Positions 7,403-15,800 of a stretch of DNA of 64,000 nt are shown in pieces (the first letter of the stretch is position 1; every line of letters starts with the position of its first letter). Origin of the DNA: Marinibaculum pumilum (GTDB lineage Bacteria > Pseudomonadota > Alphaproteobacteria > Ferrovibrionales > Ferrovibrionaceae). The position numbers and the translations under genes were made by a program. The notes below the pieces were generated by a model. The model was not told where the DNA came from. It ran no database searches and worked only from the letters and a program-made list of their open reading frames with translations. The DNA is taken from positions 248,001-312,000 of the forward strand of contig NZ_JBHRTR010000054.1 in NCBI RefSeq assembly GCF_042646425.1. The letters are read 5' to 3'.

Positions 7403-8732
7403 GCCCGCCGGCAAGGGTGCGCGCGCGGCCGGCGGTCTGCCGCCGCTGCGCGCCCTGCTGCACAAGTGCGCCGGCATCCTGGCGCTCACCATCGCCAATG
7501 CCGGCATCCAGTTCGGCCTCACCGTCAGTACCGCCAACATGCTGGCGCCGGCGGACTATGGCGACATGGTCGTCGGCATGGCCGCGCTCGCCTTTGGCGT
7601 GAACATCGCCCTCCTCGGCTCGGAGCGGTCGATCACCCGCTTCCTGCCCGAATATCTGCGCCAGGGCGACACGGCCTCGGCCATCGGCTACCTGAAGTTC
7701 TTCCTGCCGCTGATCCTGGCGGTGGCGATCACCGCGGCCCTGATCGCGGAGGCGCTGCACGACACCGGCGTGGTGGGCATGGTCCTGGGGCCGGAGGAGG
7801 CGCGCTCGCATCCCTATATCGTGGCGCTGTGGATCGTGCCGCTGCTGGCCCTCGCCCGGATCACGGCGCGGCTGCTGCGCGGCTTCCAGCTCTACCTGTT
7901 CGCCGTGGCGCCGCTGCAGATCGGCGCGCCGATACTCCTTCTGCTGTTCCTGCTCGCCGCCCATGCGCTCGACCTGCAGCTGACGGAGATCGACATCTTC
8001 CTGGCCATGGCGCTGAGCTACCTGCTGGTGCTGGTGCTGCATCTCCTGCTGGTGCCGGGCCATTTCCGCCGCCGGGTCGGGCAGCGCGGGCAGTACGACG
8101 TCCGTACCTGGATCGCCCTGTCGCTGCCGATGATGGTGACCGCGATCATCGCCGGCGCCATGTTCCAGCTCGACCTTGTGATGCTGGAAATCCTGTCCCC
8201 GGACGAGACGGAGGTCGGTCATTTCGCCGGGGCGATGCGGGTGATCCGGCCGATGGGCCTGCCGCTGGCGGCGATGCTGATCCTGCTGACCCCGCTGCTC
8301 GGCCATATTGCCGGCACCGCGTCCGAGACTATGGACCGGCGCCGGCTGTTCCTCTGGACCAGCACGGTCCTGGTCCCGGCCAATGGGCTGCTGCTGGCCG
8401 GCCTGCTGCTGTTCCCGGCACAGATCCTGTCCCTGCTCGGCAGCGGCTATGCGGAAGCGGCCGACATCCTGATGCTGCTCGGCGTGCTGGAGTTCGTGAT
8501 CGGCAGCTTCGGCCTGGGCGCGGTGCTGCTGCAATATGCCGGGGGGCAGCGGCTGGTGCTGTGGCTGTCGCTGGCGGCCCTGTCGGCCAATGCCCTCGGC
8601 AACCTGGCGCTGATCCCGCCGATGGGGGCCAAGGGTGTAGCTGTAGCCAGCCTGGCCAGCTATGGCGGGTTTGCCCTCATCGCCACCACCATCGCCGCAC
8701 ACCGTTTCGAACTGCTGTGCCGGTTGCGGTGA
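7383..8732 (+). CDS. Polysaccharide flippase-like membrane protein (MOP superfamily)
   Basis: A 449-residue polytopic protein with about 12-14 hydrophobic segments and the look of Wzx/MATE-like lipid-linked oligosaccharide transporters: an N-terminal TM followed by FGLTVSTANMLAPADYGDM and later SERSITRFLPEYL. It would move a lipid-linked sugar or similar substrate across the inner membrane. ATG 7383 lies inside the end of the thioesterase gene (20-nt overlap), giving a hydrophilic leader of about 25 residues before the first TM. No glycosyltransferase or polymerase is nearby, so its pathway is not evident. Confidence 0.78.
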   Translation: MESGSTEPAGKGARAAGGLPPLRALLHKCAGILALTIANAGIQFGLTVSTANMLAPADYGDMVVGMAALAFGVNIALLGSERSITRFLPEYLRQGDTASAIGYLKFFLPLILAVAITAALIAEALHDTGVVGMVLGPEEARSHPYIVALWIVPLLALARITARLLRGFQLYLFAVAPLQIGAPILLLLFLLAAHALDLQLTEIDIFLAMALSYLLVLVLHLLLVPGHFRRRVGQRGQYDVRTWIALSLPMMVTAIIAGAMFQLDLVMLEILSPDETEVGHFAGAMRVIRPMGLPLAAMLILLTPLLGHIAGTASETMDRRRLFLWTSTVLVPANGLLLAGLLLFPAQILSLLGSGYAEAADILMLLGVLEFVIGSFGLGAVLLQYAGGQRLVLWLSLAALSANALGNLALIPPMGAKGVAVASLASYGGFALIATTIAAHRFELLCRLR

Positions 8733-8808
8733 TGTTGCAGCGGCGACGATTGCGGTGTACGCGCTGCGGCGCCCACCCACCCGCCGCCACCGCGCCCGGA
8801 AGCATCGC

Positions 8809-9744
8809 TTGCAAGAGCTCCTGAACATCGTCCTGCCGTTCTTCGGCCTGATCTTCGCCGGCTACGGCTTCGGCCATACCCCCCTGCTGAAGCCGGAGGC
8901 GGTGCGCGGCCTTGTGGAGTTCGTGTTCTGGTTCGCCCTGCCGGCGATGCTGTTCATGAAGATCGCCGAGGCGCCGTTCCGGGAGGCGTTCGACTGGCGC
9001 TTCCTGGCCAGCTATTCCGGCGCCGGGATCATCGTCTACGGCATCGGCTTCCTGGTCGCGCTGCGGCTGTTCCGGCTGGCGCTGGACCAGTCGGCGGTCT
9101 TCGCCATGGGCTCCGCCTTCGGCAATGTCGGCTTCATGGGCCTGCCGATGGTCGCGCTCGCCTTCGGCGACGAGGCGCTGCTGGCCGCGGTGCTGGCGGT
9201 GACCGCCGACCAGATGATCTTCATCCCGCTGACCAGCGGCCTGATCCAGGCCGGCCGCGGCGACCGCGCCGCCCTGGGCCGCACCTTCCTGAACGTCGGC
9301 CGCGGCATCGTCCGCAACCCGCTGGTGATCGCCACCTTCTGCGGCCTGGCCTTCGGCCTGTCCGGCCTGGCCCTGCCGGTGCCGGTCTCCACCTTCGGCA
9401 ACCTGCTGGCCGACGCCGCCGCGCCCTGCGCCCTGTTCGCCCTGGGCGCCACCCTGGCGGGACGCAAGCTGGGGGAGGGAAAGCCGGAGGTGGCCACGGT
9501 CAGCACATTGAAGCTGCTGGTGCATCCGGCGATCACCCTGGGGATCGCGCTGCTGCTGGGCCTGCCGCCCTTCCTGATGGGGATTGCGGTGATGCAGGCG
9601 GCGATGCCGATCGCCGCCAACGTCTTCATCATGGCGCAGGGCTACGAGGTCTATGTCCGCCGCTCGTCCAGCGCGATCCTGATCTCCACCTTCGCGGCGG
9701 TGATCACCCTCAGCGCGGTGATCCTGGTCCTGCTGGCGGAGTAG
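8809..9744 (+). CDS. AEC family (auxin efflux carrier-like) transporter
   Basis: A 311-residue inner-membrane protein with ten predicted TM segments and the family N-terminus ELLNIVLPFFGLIFAGYGFG, plus the internal AFGNVGFMGLPMVALAFG that resembles the crossover region of AEC carriers. Members export small organic acids; the substrate is not known here. The start is TTG 8809, chosen because it gives the family length and N-terminus and has GGAAG about 8 nt upstream; no ATG fits. The frame stays open upstream through the end of the flippase gene, but that part is not family-like. Confidence 0.85.
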   Translation: MQELLNIVLPFFGLIFAGYGFGHTPLLKPEAVRGLVEFVFWFALPAMLFMKIAEAPFREAFDWRFLASYSGAGIIVYGIGFLVALRLFRLALDQSAVFAMGSAFGNVGFMGLPMVALAFGDEALLAAVLAVTADQMIFIPLTSGLIQAGRGDRAALGRTFLNVGRGIVRNPLVIATFCGLAFGLSGLALPVPVSTFGNLLADAAAPCALFALGATLAGRKLGEGKPEVATVSTLKLLVHPAITLGIALLLGLPPFLMGIAVMQAAMPIAANVFIMAQGYEVYVRRSSSAILISTFAAVITLSAVILVLLAE

Positions 9745-9766
9745 GGCGGTAGCGAAAGGAACGCCG

Positions 9767-10018
9767 ATGAGCCTGTTCCTTGCCTGGATCGGGGTCGACC
9801 GGGACAGCCTGGACCTGGAGGGCGAGATCTGCGCCCTCAACCCGCGGCTGTTCCTGGTGGAGACGGAGCTGAGCCGGTCGAAACTCTACCACCGGATCAA
9901 ATGGCAACTGCCCGACGATACGGCGCTGCTGGTCGCACCGCTGGCAGAGATCCCGAAATTCAAGGGCATGGCGGAAGGGTCGACGGCCTGGGCGCGGGAG
10001 CGCAAGAGAACGGACTGA
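9767..10018 (+). CDS. Small conserved-looking protein of unknown function
   Basis: An 83-residue soluble protein beginning MSLFLAWIGVDRDSLDLEGE, with ALNPRLFLVETELSRSKLYH in the middle and KFKGMAEGSTAWARERKRTD at the end. It has no signal peptide, TM segment, Cys or His cluster. It starts 22 nt after the AEC carrier with AAAGGAA 7 nt upstream, so it is probably co-transcribed. I do not recognise the family. The ordered mix of hydrophobic and charged residues and the good ribosome-binding site support a real gene. Confidence 0.7.
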   Translation: MSLFLAWIGVDRDSLDLEGEICALNPRLFLVETELSRSKLYHRIKWQLPDDTALLVAPLAEIPKFKGMAEGSTAWARERKRTD

Positions 10019-10046
10019 GCGCAGGCATGGCGGTCCCGCTGTCGGT

Positions 10047-10162
10047 GTAGGGTCGCCCTACTCCGGCGTCATCCTCGGGCTTGACCCGAGGATCCATTCC
10101 GCCTGCGTTTCATACGTCTTGCCGATTGCGGAATGGGCCCTCGGGTCGAGTCCGAGGGCGAC
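10047..10162. repeat. Dispersed palindromic repeat, copy A
   Basis: A nested inverted-repeat element. The outer arms are GTCATCCTCGGGCTTGACCC (from 10068) and CCCTCGGGTCGAGTCCGAGG followed by GCGAC (to 10162). The inner arms are ATCCATTCCGC and GCGGAATGG. A small hairpin GTAGGG-TCG-CCCTAC (10047-10061) precedes it. Related copies are at 36427-36610 and 56519-56630. The form is that of the abundant short palindromic elements of alphaproteobacteria. It sits between the convergent ends of the 9767 and 10187 genes. Confidence 0.8.
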
Positions 10163-10186
10163 GGCACTGGTAGGGCGGCCCTGCCC

Positions 10187-10957
10187 TCAGTCGGCGTAGC
10201 CGGGGTTCTTCCGGTCCAGCATCCGCAGCAGCGCGGTCCAGCTGAGGTCGGCGAGCTTGCAGATGCCGGCGGACTGCCGGGTCACCACGTCCCGCACGGT
10301 GTCCTCCGGCATCACCAGCTTGCGGCCGCCCGACAGAGCCTTGATCTGCATGGCGCAGGCGCGCTCCAGGAAGAAGATGCGCAGGAACGCCTCCGCCACC
10401 GACTCGCCGCAGGACAGGGTGCCGTGGCTGCGCAGGATCATCATGTTCTTGGTGCCAAGGTCGGCGACCAGGCGCTCGCGCTCGTCCCAGTCCAGCGCGA
10501 TGCCCTCATAGTCGTGGTAGGCGATGTCGTGGCGGACGGCGAGCGAGGTCTGGTTGAGCGGCAGCAGCCCGTCTTCCTGGCAGGAGACGGCGACCCCGTC
10601 GTCGGTATGCAGGTGCAGGACGCAGTTCACCTCCGGCCGGGCACCGTGCACGGCGGAATGGATGGTGAAGCCCGCCGGGTTCATGCCGTAGGGCGTGTCC
10701 ATGACGATGTTGGCATCCATGTCGACCTTCACCAGCGAAGACGCGGTGATCTCTTCGAACATCATGCCGTAGGGATTGATCAGGAAGTGATGCTCCGGCC
10801 CCGGCACCCGCGCGGAGATATGGGTGAAAATCAGGTCGTCCCAGCCGTGATAGGCGACGAGGCGGTAGCAGGCGGCGAGGTCCACCCGCATCTTCCATTC
10901 CTCGGGGCTGACCTGTTCGCGAACGGTGGGGGTTTCCACCAGGGCTGCCTGGGACAT
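10187..10957 (-). CDS. Class II aldolase/adducin family protein
   Basis: A 256-residue protein of the L-fuculose-phosphate aldolase/adducin fold. Zinc-ligand candidates are HLHTDDG (two His) and the later SHGTLSCG His; FTHISARVPGPEHHFLINPYG is the family N-terminal segment. The reaction could be an aldol cleavage, a decarboxylation or a related step; nothing here fixes the substrate. ATG 10957 has AAGGAGG six nt upstream. It follows the FadJ-type gene after 148 nt containing a strong hairpin (11049-11077), so it probably has its own promoter. Confidence 0.85.
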   Translation of the reverse strand: MSQAALVETPTVREQVSPEEWKMRVDLAACYRLVAYHGWDDLIFTHISARVPGPEHHFLINPYGMMFEEITASSLVKVDMDANIVMDTPYGMNPAGFTIHSAVHGARPEVNCVLHLHTDDGVAVSCQEDGLLPLNQTSLAVRHDIAYHDYEGIALDWDERERLVADLGTKNMMILRSHGTLSCGESVAEAFLRIFFLERACAMQIKALSGGRKLVMPEDTVRDVVTRQSAGICKLADLSWTALLRMLDRKNPGYAD

Positions 10958-11048
10958 GCCATTCCTCCTTCGATCCGCGCCACCGGGTCGCATCGGATCC
11001 GGGGCCGCGTTCATGATTGGGATATTGCTGCCAGTTTGACGCGCAGAC

Positions 11049-11077
11049 GGCGGGACTTGCAAGCCGCAAGCCCCGCC
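11049..11077 (-). terminator. Strong hairpin downstream of the FadJ-type gene
   Basis: On the minus strand GGCGGGGCTTGC, loop GGCTT, GCAAGTCCCGCC forms a 12-bp stem with one G-U pair, 29 nt after the stop of the FadJ-type gene. It lacks a T-run, so it may pause transcription or protect the 3' end rather than act as a classical intrinsic terminator. Confidence 0.5.
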
Positions 11078-11105
11078 GCCCGTCGCCGTACAGGTTTCCG
11101 CCCGG

Positions 11106-13232
11106 TCAGGCGGCGTAGAAGCTCTCGCCCGACGATGCCATGTCGCGCAGCAGCTTCGGCGGCGTGAAGCGCGGCCCATAGGCCTGGGCCAGGCGGTCGC
11201 ATTCGCTGACGAAGGCCGGCAGCCCGACCGACTGGATCTGGCTGATCGTGCCGCCGCGCGAGGGCGAGAAGCCCCAGCCGAATACCGCGCCGACATCGGC
11301 ATGGCGGGGGTCGGTGACGACCTCCTCCTCCATGCAGCGGGCGGTTTCCACCGACTGCACGAACATCAGGCGCTTCTTCACCTCCTCCACGTCCGGCTGC
11401 GTCGCCGCCGGCGGGAAGTGCTGCGCCAGGTCCGGCCAGAGCCGCTTCCTGTCGCCCTCCGGGTAGTCGTAGAAGCCTTTGCCGGCCTTCTTGCCCAGCC
11501 GCTGCAGCTCGTCGACCATCCTGTCCACCACGGCATCGCCGGGATGGCCGCGATAGGCATCGCCCAGGTCGGCCCTGGTCTGCTTGCGGATCTTCGACAC
11601 CAGCTCCAGGGAGACCTCGTCGGCGACCGCCAGCGGGCCGACCGGCATGCCGGCCATCCGCCCGGCATTCTCGATCAAGGCCGGCGCCACCCCTTCGGCC
11701 AGCAGGGCGAGCCCCTCGTTCACATAGGTGCCAAACACGCGAGAGGTGTAGAAGCCGCGGGAATCGTTGACCACGATCGGCGTCTTGCGGATCGCCTTCA
11801 CATAGTCCATCGCCCGGGCGAGCGCGGTCTGCGAGGTCGCCTTGCCCATGATGATCTCCACCAGCGGCATTTTGTCGACGGGGGAGAAGAAGTGCAGGCC
11901 GATGAAGCTCTCGGGCCGCTTGCTCGCCTCCGCCAGGCCGGTGATCGGCAGGGTGGAGGTGTTGGAGGCGAAGATCGCGGCGGTGCCGATCACGGCTTCC
12001 GCCTTCGCGGTCACGTCGGCCTTGATCTTGCGGTCCTCGAACACCGCCTCGATCACCATCTCGCAGCCGGCAAGGGCATCATAGGACGTGGTCGCGGTGA
12101 TGCGGTCGAGCACCGCGTCGCGCTCCGCCGCCGACATCTTTCCGCGGCCGACCCGCTTGTCCAGCAGGCCCGCCGAATAGGCCTTGCCCTTTTCGGCATG
12201 GGCCTGGTCGGTGTCGAGCAGGACCACCTCGATGCCGGACATGGCGGTCGCATAGGCGATGCCCGCCCCCATCATCCCGGCGCCCAGGATGCCGACCCTG
12301 GTATAGGTCGACGGGTCCACGGCCTTCGGCCGGGCGGCCAGGTTCTTCGCCTTCGTCATCGAATGGAAGAAGCGCACCATGTTGTGCGCCTCCGCCGTCT
12401 GCAGGCAGTTGATGAAGTAGCGGCTCTCCACCCGCAGGCCGCCGTCGATGTCGATCGTGCAGCCCTCGTAGACGCAGGACATGATGTTCACCGCGGCCGG
12501 GTAGTTGCCGTAGGTGCGTGCGCGCAGCATCGCGTTGCCGGCGGTGAAGGCGTCGCGGTTGCGCCCCTCGGTGGGCTTGCCGCCGGGGATCTTGAAGCCC
12601 TTCCTGTCCCAGGGCTTCACCGCGTCGTCGGGCTTCGCCTGTTTCAGCCAGGCCTTCGCCTCCGCCAGCAGGTCGCCGGGCGCCACCAGCTTCTCCACGA
12701 TGCCGAAGCCATGCGCTTCCTTCGGCGACAGGCGCTTGCCCTCCAGCAGCAGCGGCAGGGCGGCCTGCACGCCGATCATGCGCGGCAGGCGCTGGGTGCC
12801 GCCGGCGCCGGGCAGCAGGCCCAGGGTGACCTCCGGCAGGCCGATCTGCGCCTTCGGATTGTCGGCCGCGATGCGGTGGTGGCAGGCCAGCGCGATCTCC
12901 AGCCCGCCGCCCAGCGCCGTGCCGTTGATCGCGGCGACGAAGGGCTTGCCCGCCTTCTCGATGCCGCGGAAGCGGTTCTGCATCTCCATATGGCGGGGGA
13001 ACAGTGCCGCCGGGTCGGTCACGGCGAAGATGCTGTCCAGGTCCGCGCCGGCGACGAAGTCCTTCTTGGCGGAGGCCACGACGACCCCCTTCACGGCATC
13101 GTCGGCGACAGCCTTCTCCACCGCCGCGAAGAAGGCGCCGATGGACTCCTCGTTGAGGACGTTCATCGGCTTCTTCGCCATGTTCCAGGTGATGACGGCG
13201 ATCCCGTCGCCGTCGACCTCGTAGTCGATCAT
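11106..13232 (-). CDS. FadJ-type enoyl-CoA hydratase/3-hydroxyacyl-CoA dehydrogenase
   Basis: A 708-residue bifunctional beta-oxidation enzyme. The N-terminal crotonase domain has the oxyanion segments KDFVAGADLDSIF and GTALGGGLEIALACH, and both catalytic Glu (GGGLE and GLPEVTLGLLPGAGG). The dehydrogenase part starts near residue 305 with the NAD motif GILGAGMMGAGIAYAT and has the catalytic HFFSPVDKMPLVEII. It hydrates 2-enoyl-CoA and oxidises the L-3-hydroxyacyl-CoA. It lies 11 nt after the thiolase at 13244, so the pair probably forms an alpha/beta complex of FadJ/FadI kind. ATG 13232 is the start. A FadB assignment is less likely by length and N-terminus. Confidence 0.93.
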   Translation of the reverse strand: MIDYEVDGDGIAVITWNMAKKPMNVLNEESIGAFFAAVEKAVADDAVKGVVVASAKKDFVAGADLDSIFAVTDPAALFPRHMEMQNRFRGIEKAGKPFVAAINGTALGGGLEIALACHHRIAADNPKAQIGLPEVTLGLLPGAGGTQRLPRMIGVQAALPLLLEGKRLSPKEAHGFGIVEKLVAPGDLLAEAKAWLKQAKPDDAVKPWDRKGFKIPGGKPTEGRNRDAFTAGNAMLRARTYGNYPAAVNIMSCVYEGCTIDIDGGLRVESRYFINCLQTAEAHNMVRFFHSMTKAKNLAARPKAVDPSTYTRVGILGAGMMGAGIAYATAMSGIEVVLLDTDQAHAEKGKAYSAGLLDKRVGRGKMSAAERDAVLDRITATTSYDALAGCEMVIEAVFEDRKIKADVTAKAEAVIGTAAIFASNTSTLPITGLAEASKRPESFIGLHFFSPVDKMPLVEIIMGKATSQTALARAMDYVKAIRKTPIVVNDSRGFYTSRVFGTYVNEGLALLAEGVAPALIENAGRMAGMPVGPLAVADEVSLELVSKIRKQTRADLGDAYRGHPGDAVVDRMVDELQRLGKKAGKGFYDYPEGDRKRLWPDLAQHFPPAATQPDVEEVKKRLMFVQSVETARCMEEEVVTDPRHADVGAVFGWGFSPSRGGTISQIQSVGLPAFVSECDRLAQAYGPRFTPPKLLRDMASSGESFYAA

Positions 13233-13243
13233 GGCCCTACCCC

Positions 13244-14452
13244 TCAGATCCGCTCGATGATGGTGGCGGTGCCCATGCCGGCGCCGACGCAGAGGGTCGC
13301 CAGCGCGGTGCCCTTGCCGGTCCGCTCCAGCTCGTCCAGCACGGTGCCCAGGATCATCGCGCCGGTTGCGCCCAGCGGATGGCCCATGGCGATGGCACCG
13401 CCGTTCACATTCATCTTGCCATGGTCGATGTCGAGCGCCTGCATGAAGCGCAGCACGACGGAGGCGAAGGCCTCGTTCAGCTCGTAGAGGTCGATGTCGC
13501 CGGGGCTCATGCCGGCGATCTTCAGCGCCTTCTCCGCCGCCGGGGTCGGGCCGGTCAGCATGATCGTCGGCTCCGAGCCGATCGAGGCGAAGGCGCGGAT
13601 CCGCGCCCGCGGCTTCAGGCCCAGCCGCTCGCCGGCTTCCCGGCTGCCCAGCAGGACGGCGGCGGCGCCGTCGACGATACCGGAGGAATTGCCGGCATGA
13701 TGGACATGGGTGATGCGCTCCACCTCCGGGTAGCGCTGCAGCGCCACGGAATCGAAGCCGAACTGTTCGCCTATGGACGTGAACGAAGGGTCCAGCGCGG
13801 CCAGGCTCTGCATCGTGGTGTCGGGCCGCAGATGCTCGTCGCGGTCCAGGATGGTCAGGCCGTTGATATCCTTCACCGGCACCACCGACTTCGCGAAACG
13901 CCCCTCATCCCAGGCTTTCTTCGCCCGCTTCTGGCTCTCCACGGCATAGGCGTCGACATCGTCGCGGCTGAAGCCGTACTTGGTCGCGATCAGGTCGGCG
14001 CTGATGCCCTGGGGGACGAAATAGCTGTGATAGGCGACCTGCGGGTCCATCGCCCAGGCGCCGCCGTCGGAGCCCATCGGCACCCGGCTCATGCTTTCCA
14101 CGCCGCCGCCGATGGTCATCTGCGCCTGCCCGGACATCACCTGTGCGGCGGCCATGTTGGTCGCCTCCAGGCCGGAGGCGCAGAAGCGGTTGATCTGCAC
14201 GCCGGCGGCGGTTTCCGCATAGCCGGCGTCGATGGCGGCGACCCGGGCGATGTCGGAGCCCTGCTCGCCATGCGGCGAGACGACGCCGAGGACGATGTCC
14301 TCGACCGCTTCGGTATCCAGGTCGTTGCGGTCGCGCACCGCCTGCAGGGCGGTGACGGCCAGGCGGATCGGCGTCACCTCGTGCAGGCTGCCGGAGGCGC
14401 GGCCCTTGCCGCGCGGCGTGCGCACCGTGTCATAGATGAATGCGTCGGCCAT
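13244..14452 (-). CDS. Acetyl-CoA acyltransferase (thiolase), partner of the FadJ-type enzyme
   Basis: A 402-residue thiolase. Catalytic residues are visible: acylated Cys in NRFCASGLEA, His in MGHPLGATGA and the second Cys in LCVGAGMGT. It cleaves 3-ketoacyl-CoA to acetyl-CoA and a shortened acyl-CoA. ATG 14452 begins the family N-terminus MADAFIYDTVRTPRGKG, with GGGAG about 6 nt upstream. It sits between an acyl-CoA dehydrogenase (75 nt upstream) and the bifunctional enzyme (11 nt downstream), which makes a complete beta-oxidation set with those genes. Confidence 0.93.
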   Translation of the reverse strand: MADAFIYDTVRTPRGKGRASGSLHEVTPIRLAVTALQAVRDRNDLDTEAVEDIVLGVVSPHGEQGSDIARVAAIDAGYAETAAGVQINRFCASGLEATNMAAAQVMSGQAQMTIGGGVESMSRVPMGSDGGAWAMDPQVAYHSYFVPQGISADLIATKYGFSRDDVDAYAVESQKRAKKAWDEGRFAKSVVPVKDINGLTILDRDEHLRPDTTMQSLAALDPSFTSIGEQFGFDSVALQRYPEVERITHVHHAGNSSGIVDGAAAVLLGSREAGERLGLKPRARIRAFASIGSEPTIMLTGPTPAAEKALKIAGMSPGDIDLYELNEAFASVVLRFMQALDIDHGKMNVNGGAIAMGHPLGATGAMILGTVLDELERTGKGTALATLCVGAGMGTATIIERI

Positions 14453-14527
14453 GGCTTGGCTCCCTTTCGCTCGCCCGGCACCGCCACGCATCTCTGCTGC
14501 GGCGCCGGGCCCTACCGGTCGACGCGC

Positions 14528-15664
14528 TCAGAGCGCGCGGCCGATGATCTCCTTCATGATCTCGTTGGTGCCGCCGTAGATCCGCTGAACGCGGGCATCG
14601 GCATAGGCGCGGGCGATCGGGTATTCCCACATGAAGCCGTAGCCGCCATGCAGCTGCAGGCACTCGTCGATCACCCGGTTCTGCAGGTCGGAGCACCAGT
14701 ACTTCGCCATCGCGCCGGTCTCCGCGTCCAGCTGGCCCGCCGCCACCTTGCGGATGCAGTCGTCGACGAACACCCGGGCGATGCGGGTCTGGGTCTTGCA
14801 CTCGGCGAGCTTGAAGCGGGTGTTCTGGAAGTCGAGGATCGGCTTGCCGAACGCCTTGCGCTCCTTGGTATAGGCTACCGTCTGCTCCACCGCGCTCTCG
14901 CAGGCCGCCACCGCGGTGATGGCGATCTGGAGCCGCTCCCAGGCCAGCTCCTTCATCAGGTAGTAGAAGCCCTTGCCCTCCTCGCCCAGGATGTTCTCCG
15001 GCGGGACGCGGACGTCCTGGAAGAACAGTTCGGAGGTGTCCTGGCCCTTCAGGCCCAGCTTCTCCAGGTTGCGGCCCTTGGTGAAGCCCTCGCGCTCCGC
15101 CTCCACCAGCACCAGGGAGATGCCCTTGGCGCCCTGGCTGGGATCGGTCTTCGCCACCACGATCACCAGGTCGGCGTTCTGGCCGTTGGTGATGAAGGTC
15201 TTCTGACCGTTGACCACCAGCTCGTTGCCGTCGCGCACCGCCGTCGTCTTCACCCCCTGCAGGTCGGACCCGGTGCCGGGCTCGGTCATCGCAATGGCGG
15301 TGATCACTTCGCCGCTGGCCATGCGGGGCAGCCACTTCTTCTTCTGCTCCTCGCTGCCATAGCTGTAGATGTACGGCGCGACGATGTCGGAATGCAGGGA
15401 GAAGCCCGGGCCGGACAGGCCGGCATAGGCCTGTTCCTCGATCAGGATGGCGGAGTAGTACCGGTCCGCCCCTGCCCCGCCATACTCTTCCGGCGTCGTC
15501 ATGCACAACAGGCCTGCCGCGCCGGCCTTCTTCCAGGCCTCCCGGCTGACGACCCCGGCCTTGTCCCATTCCTCGGCATGCGGCACGCATTCCTTGGCGA
15601 AGAACTTCTTCACCGCGTCGCGGAAAATGCCATGCTCCTCGGCGAAGATTTCCCTCTCGGTCAT
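14528..15664 (-). CDS. Acyl-CoA dehydrogenase
   Basis: A 378-residue FAD-dependent acyl-CoA dehydrogenase. Family signatures are AIAMTEPGTGSDLQGVKTTA (FAD/substrate loop), QKTFITNG and the C-terminal LHGGYGFMWEYPIARAYADA and RIYGGTNEIMKEIIG; in the latter, ..YGGTNEI.. holds the catalytic-base-type Glu position. It performs the first step of beta-oxidation and passes electrons to ETF. ATG 15664 is preceded by GGAGGAGGGAG. The 136-nt gap to the upstream dehydrogenase contains a 12-bp palindrome, so a second promoter is possible. The chain-length preference cannot be read. Confidence 0.92.
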   Translation of the reverse strand: MTEREIFAEEHGIFRDAVKKFFAKECVPHAEEWDKAGVVSREAWKKAGAAGLLCMTTPEEYGGAGADRYYSAILIEEQAYAGLSGPGFSLHSDIVAPYIYSYGSEEQKKKWLPRMASGEVITAIAMTEPGTGSDLQGVKTTAVRDGNELVVNGQKTFITNGQNADLVIVVAKTDPSQGAKGISLVLVEAEREGFTKGRNLEKLGLKGQDTSELFFQDVRVPPENILGEEGKGFYYLMKELAWERLQIAITAVAACESAVEQTVAYTKERKAFGKPILDFQNTRFKLAECKTQTRIARVFVDDCIRKVAAGQLDAETGAMAKYWCSDLQNRVIDECLQLHGGYGFMWEYPIARAYADARVQRIYGGTNEIMKEIIGRAL

Positions 15665-15781
15665 GCTCCCTCCTCCTGGCCGGTCGTACTTGCCGGTCGT
15701 TCCTGGTGATGATCGTGCCGATCCGGCCATCCCGGATCCGGCGATTTGGTGTGACTCTCTTTGGTCTGCGTGAAGAAAACG

Positions 15782-15793
15782 GCAGAATTCTGC
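15782..15793. promoter_or_regulatory. 12-bp perfect palindrome GCAGAATTCTGC
   Basis: A perfect inverted repeat 8 nt past the end of the large acyl-CoA dehydrogenase and about 120 nt before the ATG of the next one (minus strand). This is the longest gap inside the cluster and a reasonable place for an internal promoter/operator. Function is unproven. Confidence 0.35.
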
Positions 15794-15800
15794 GCGTTTC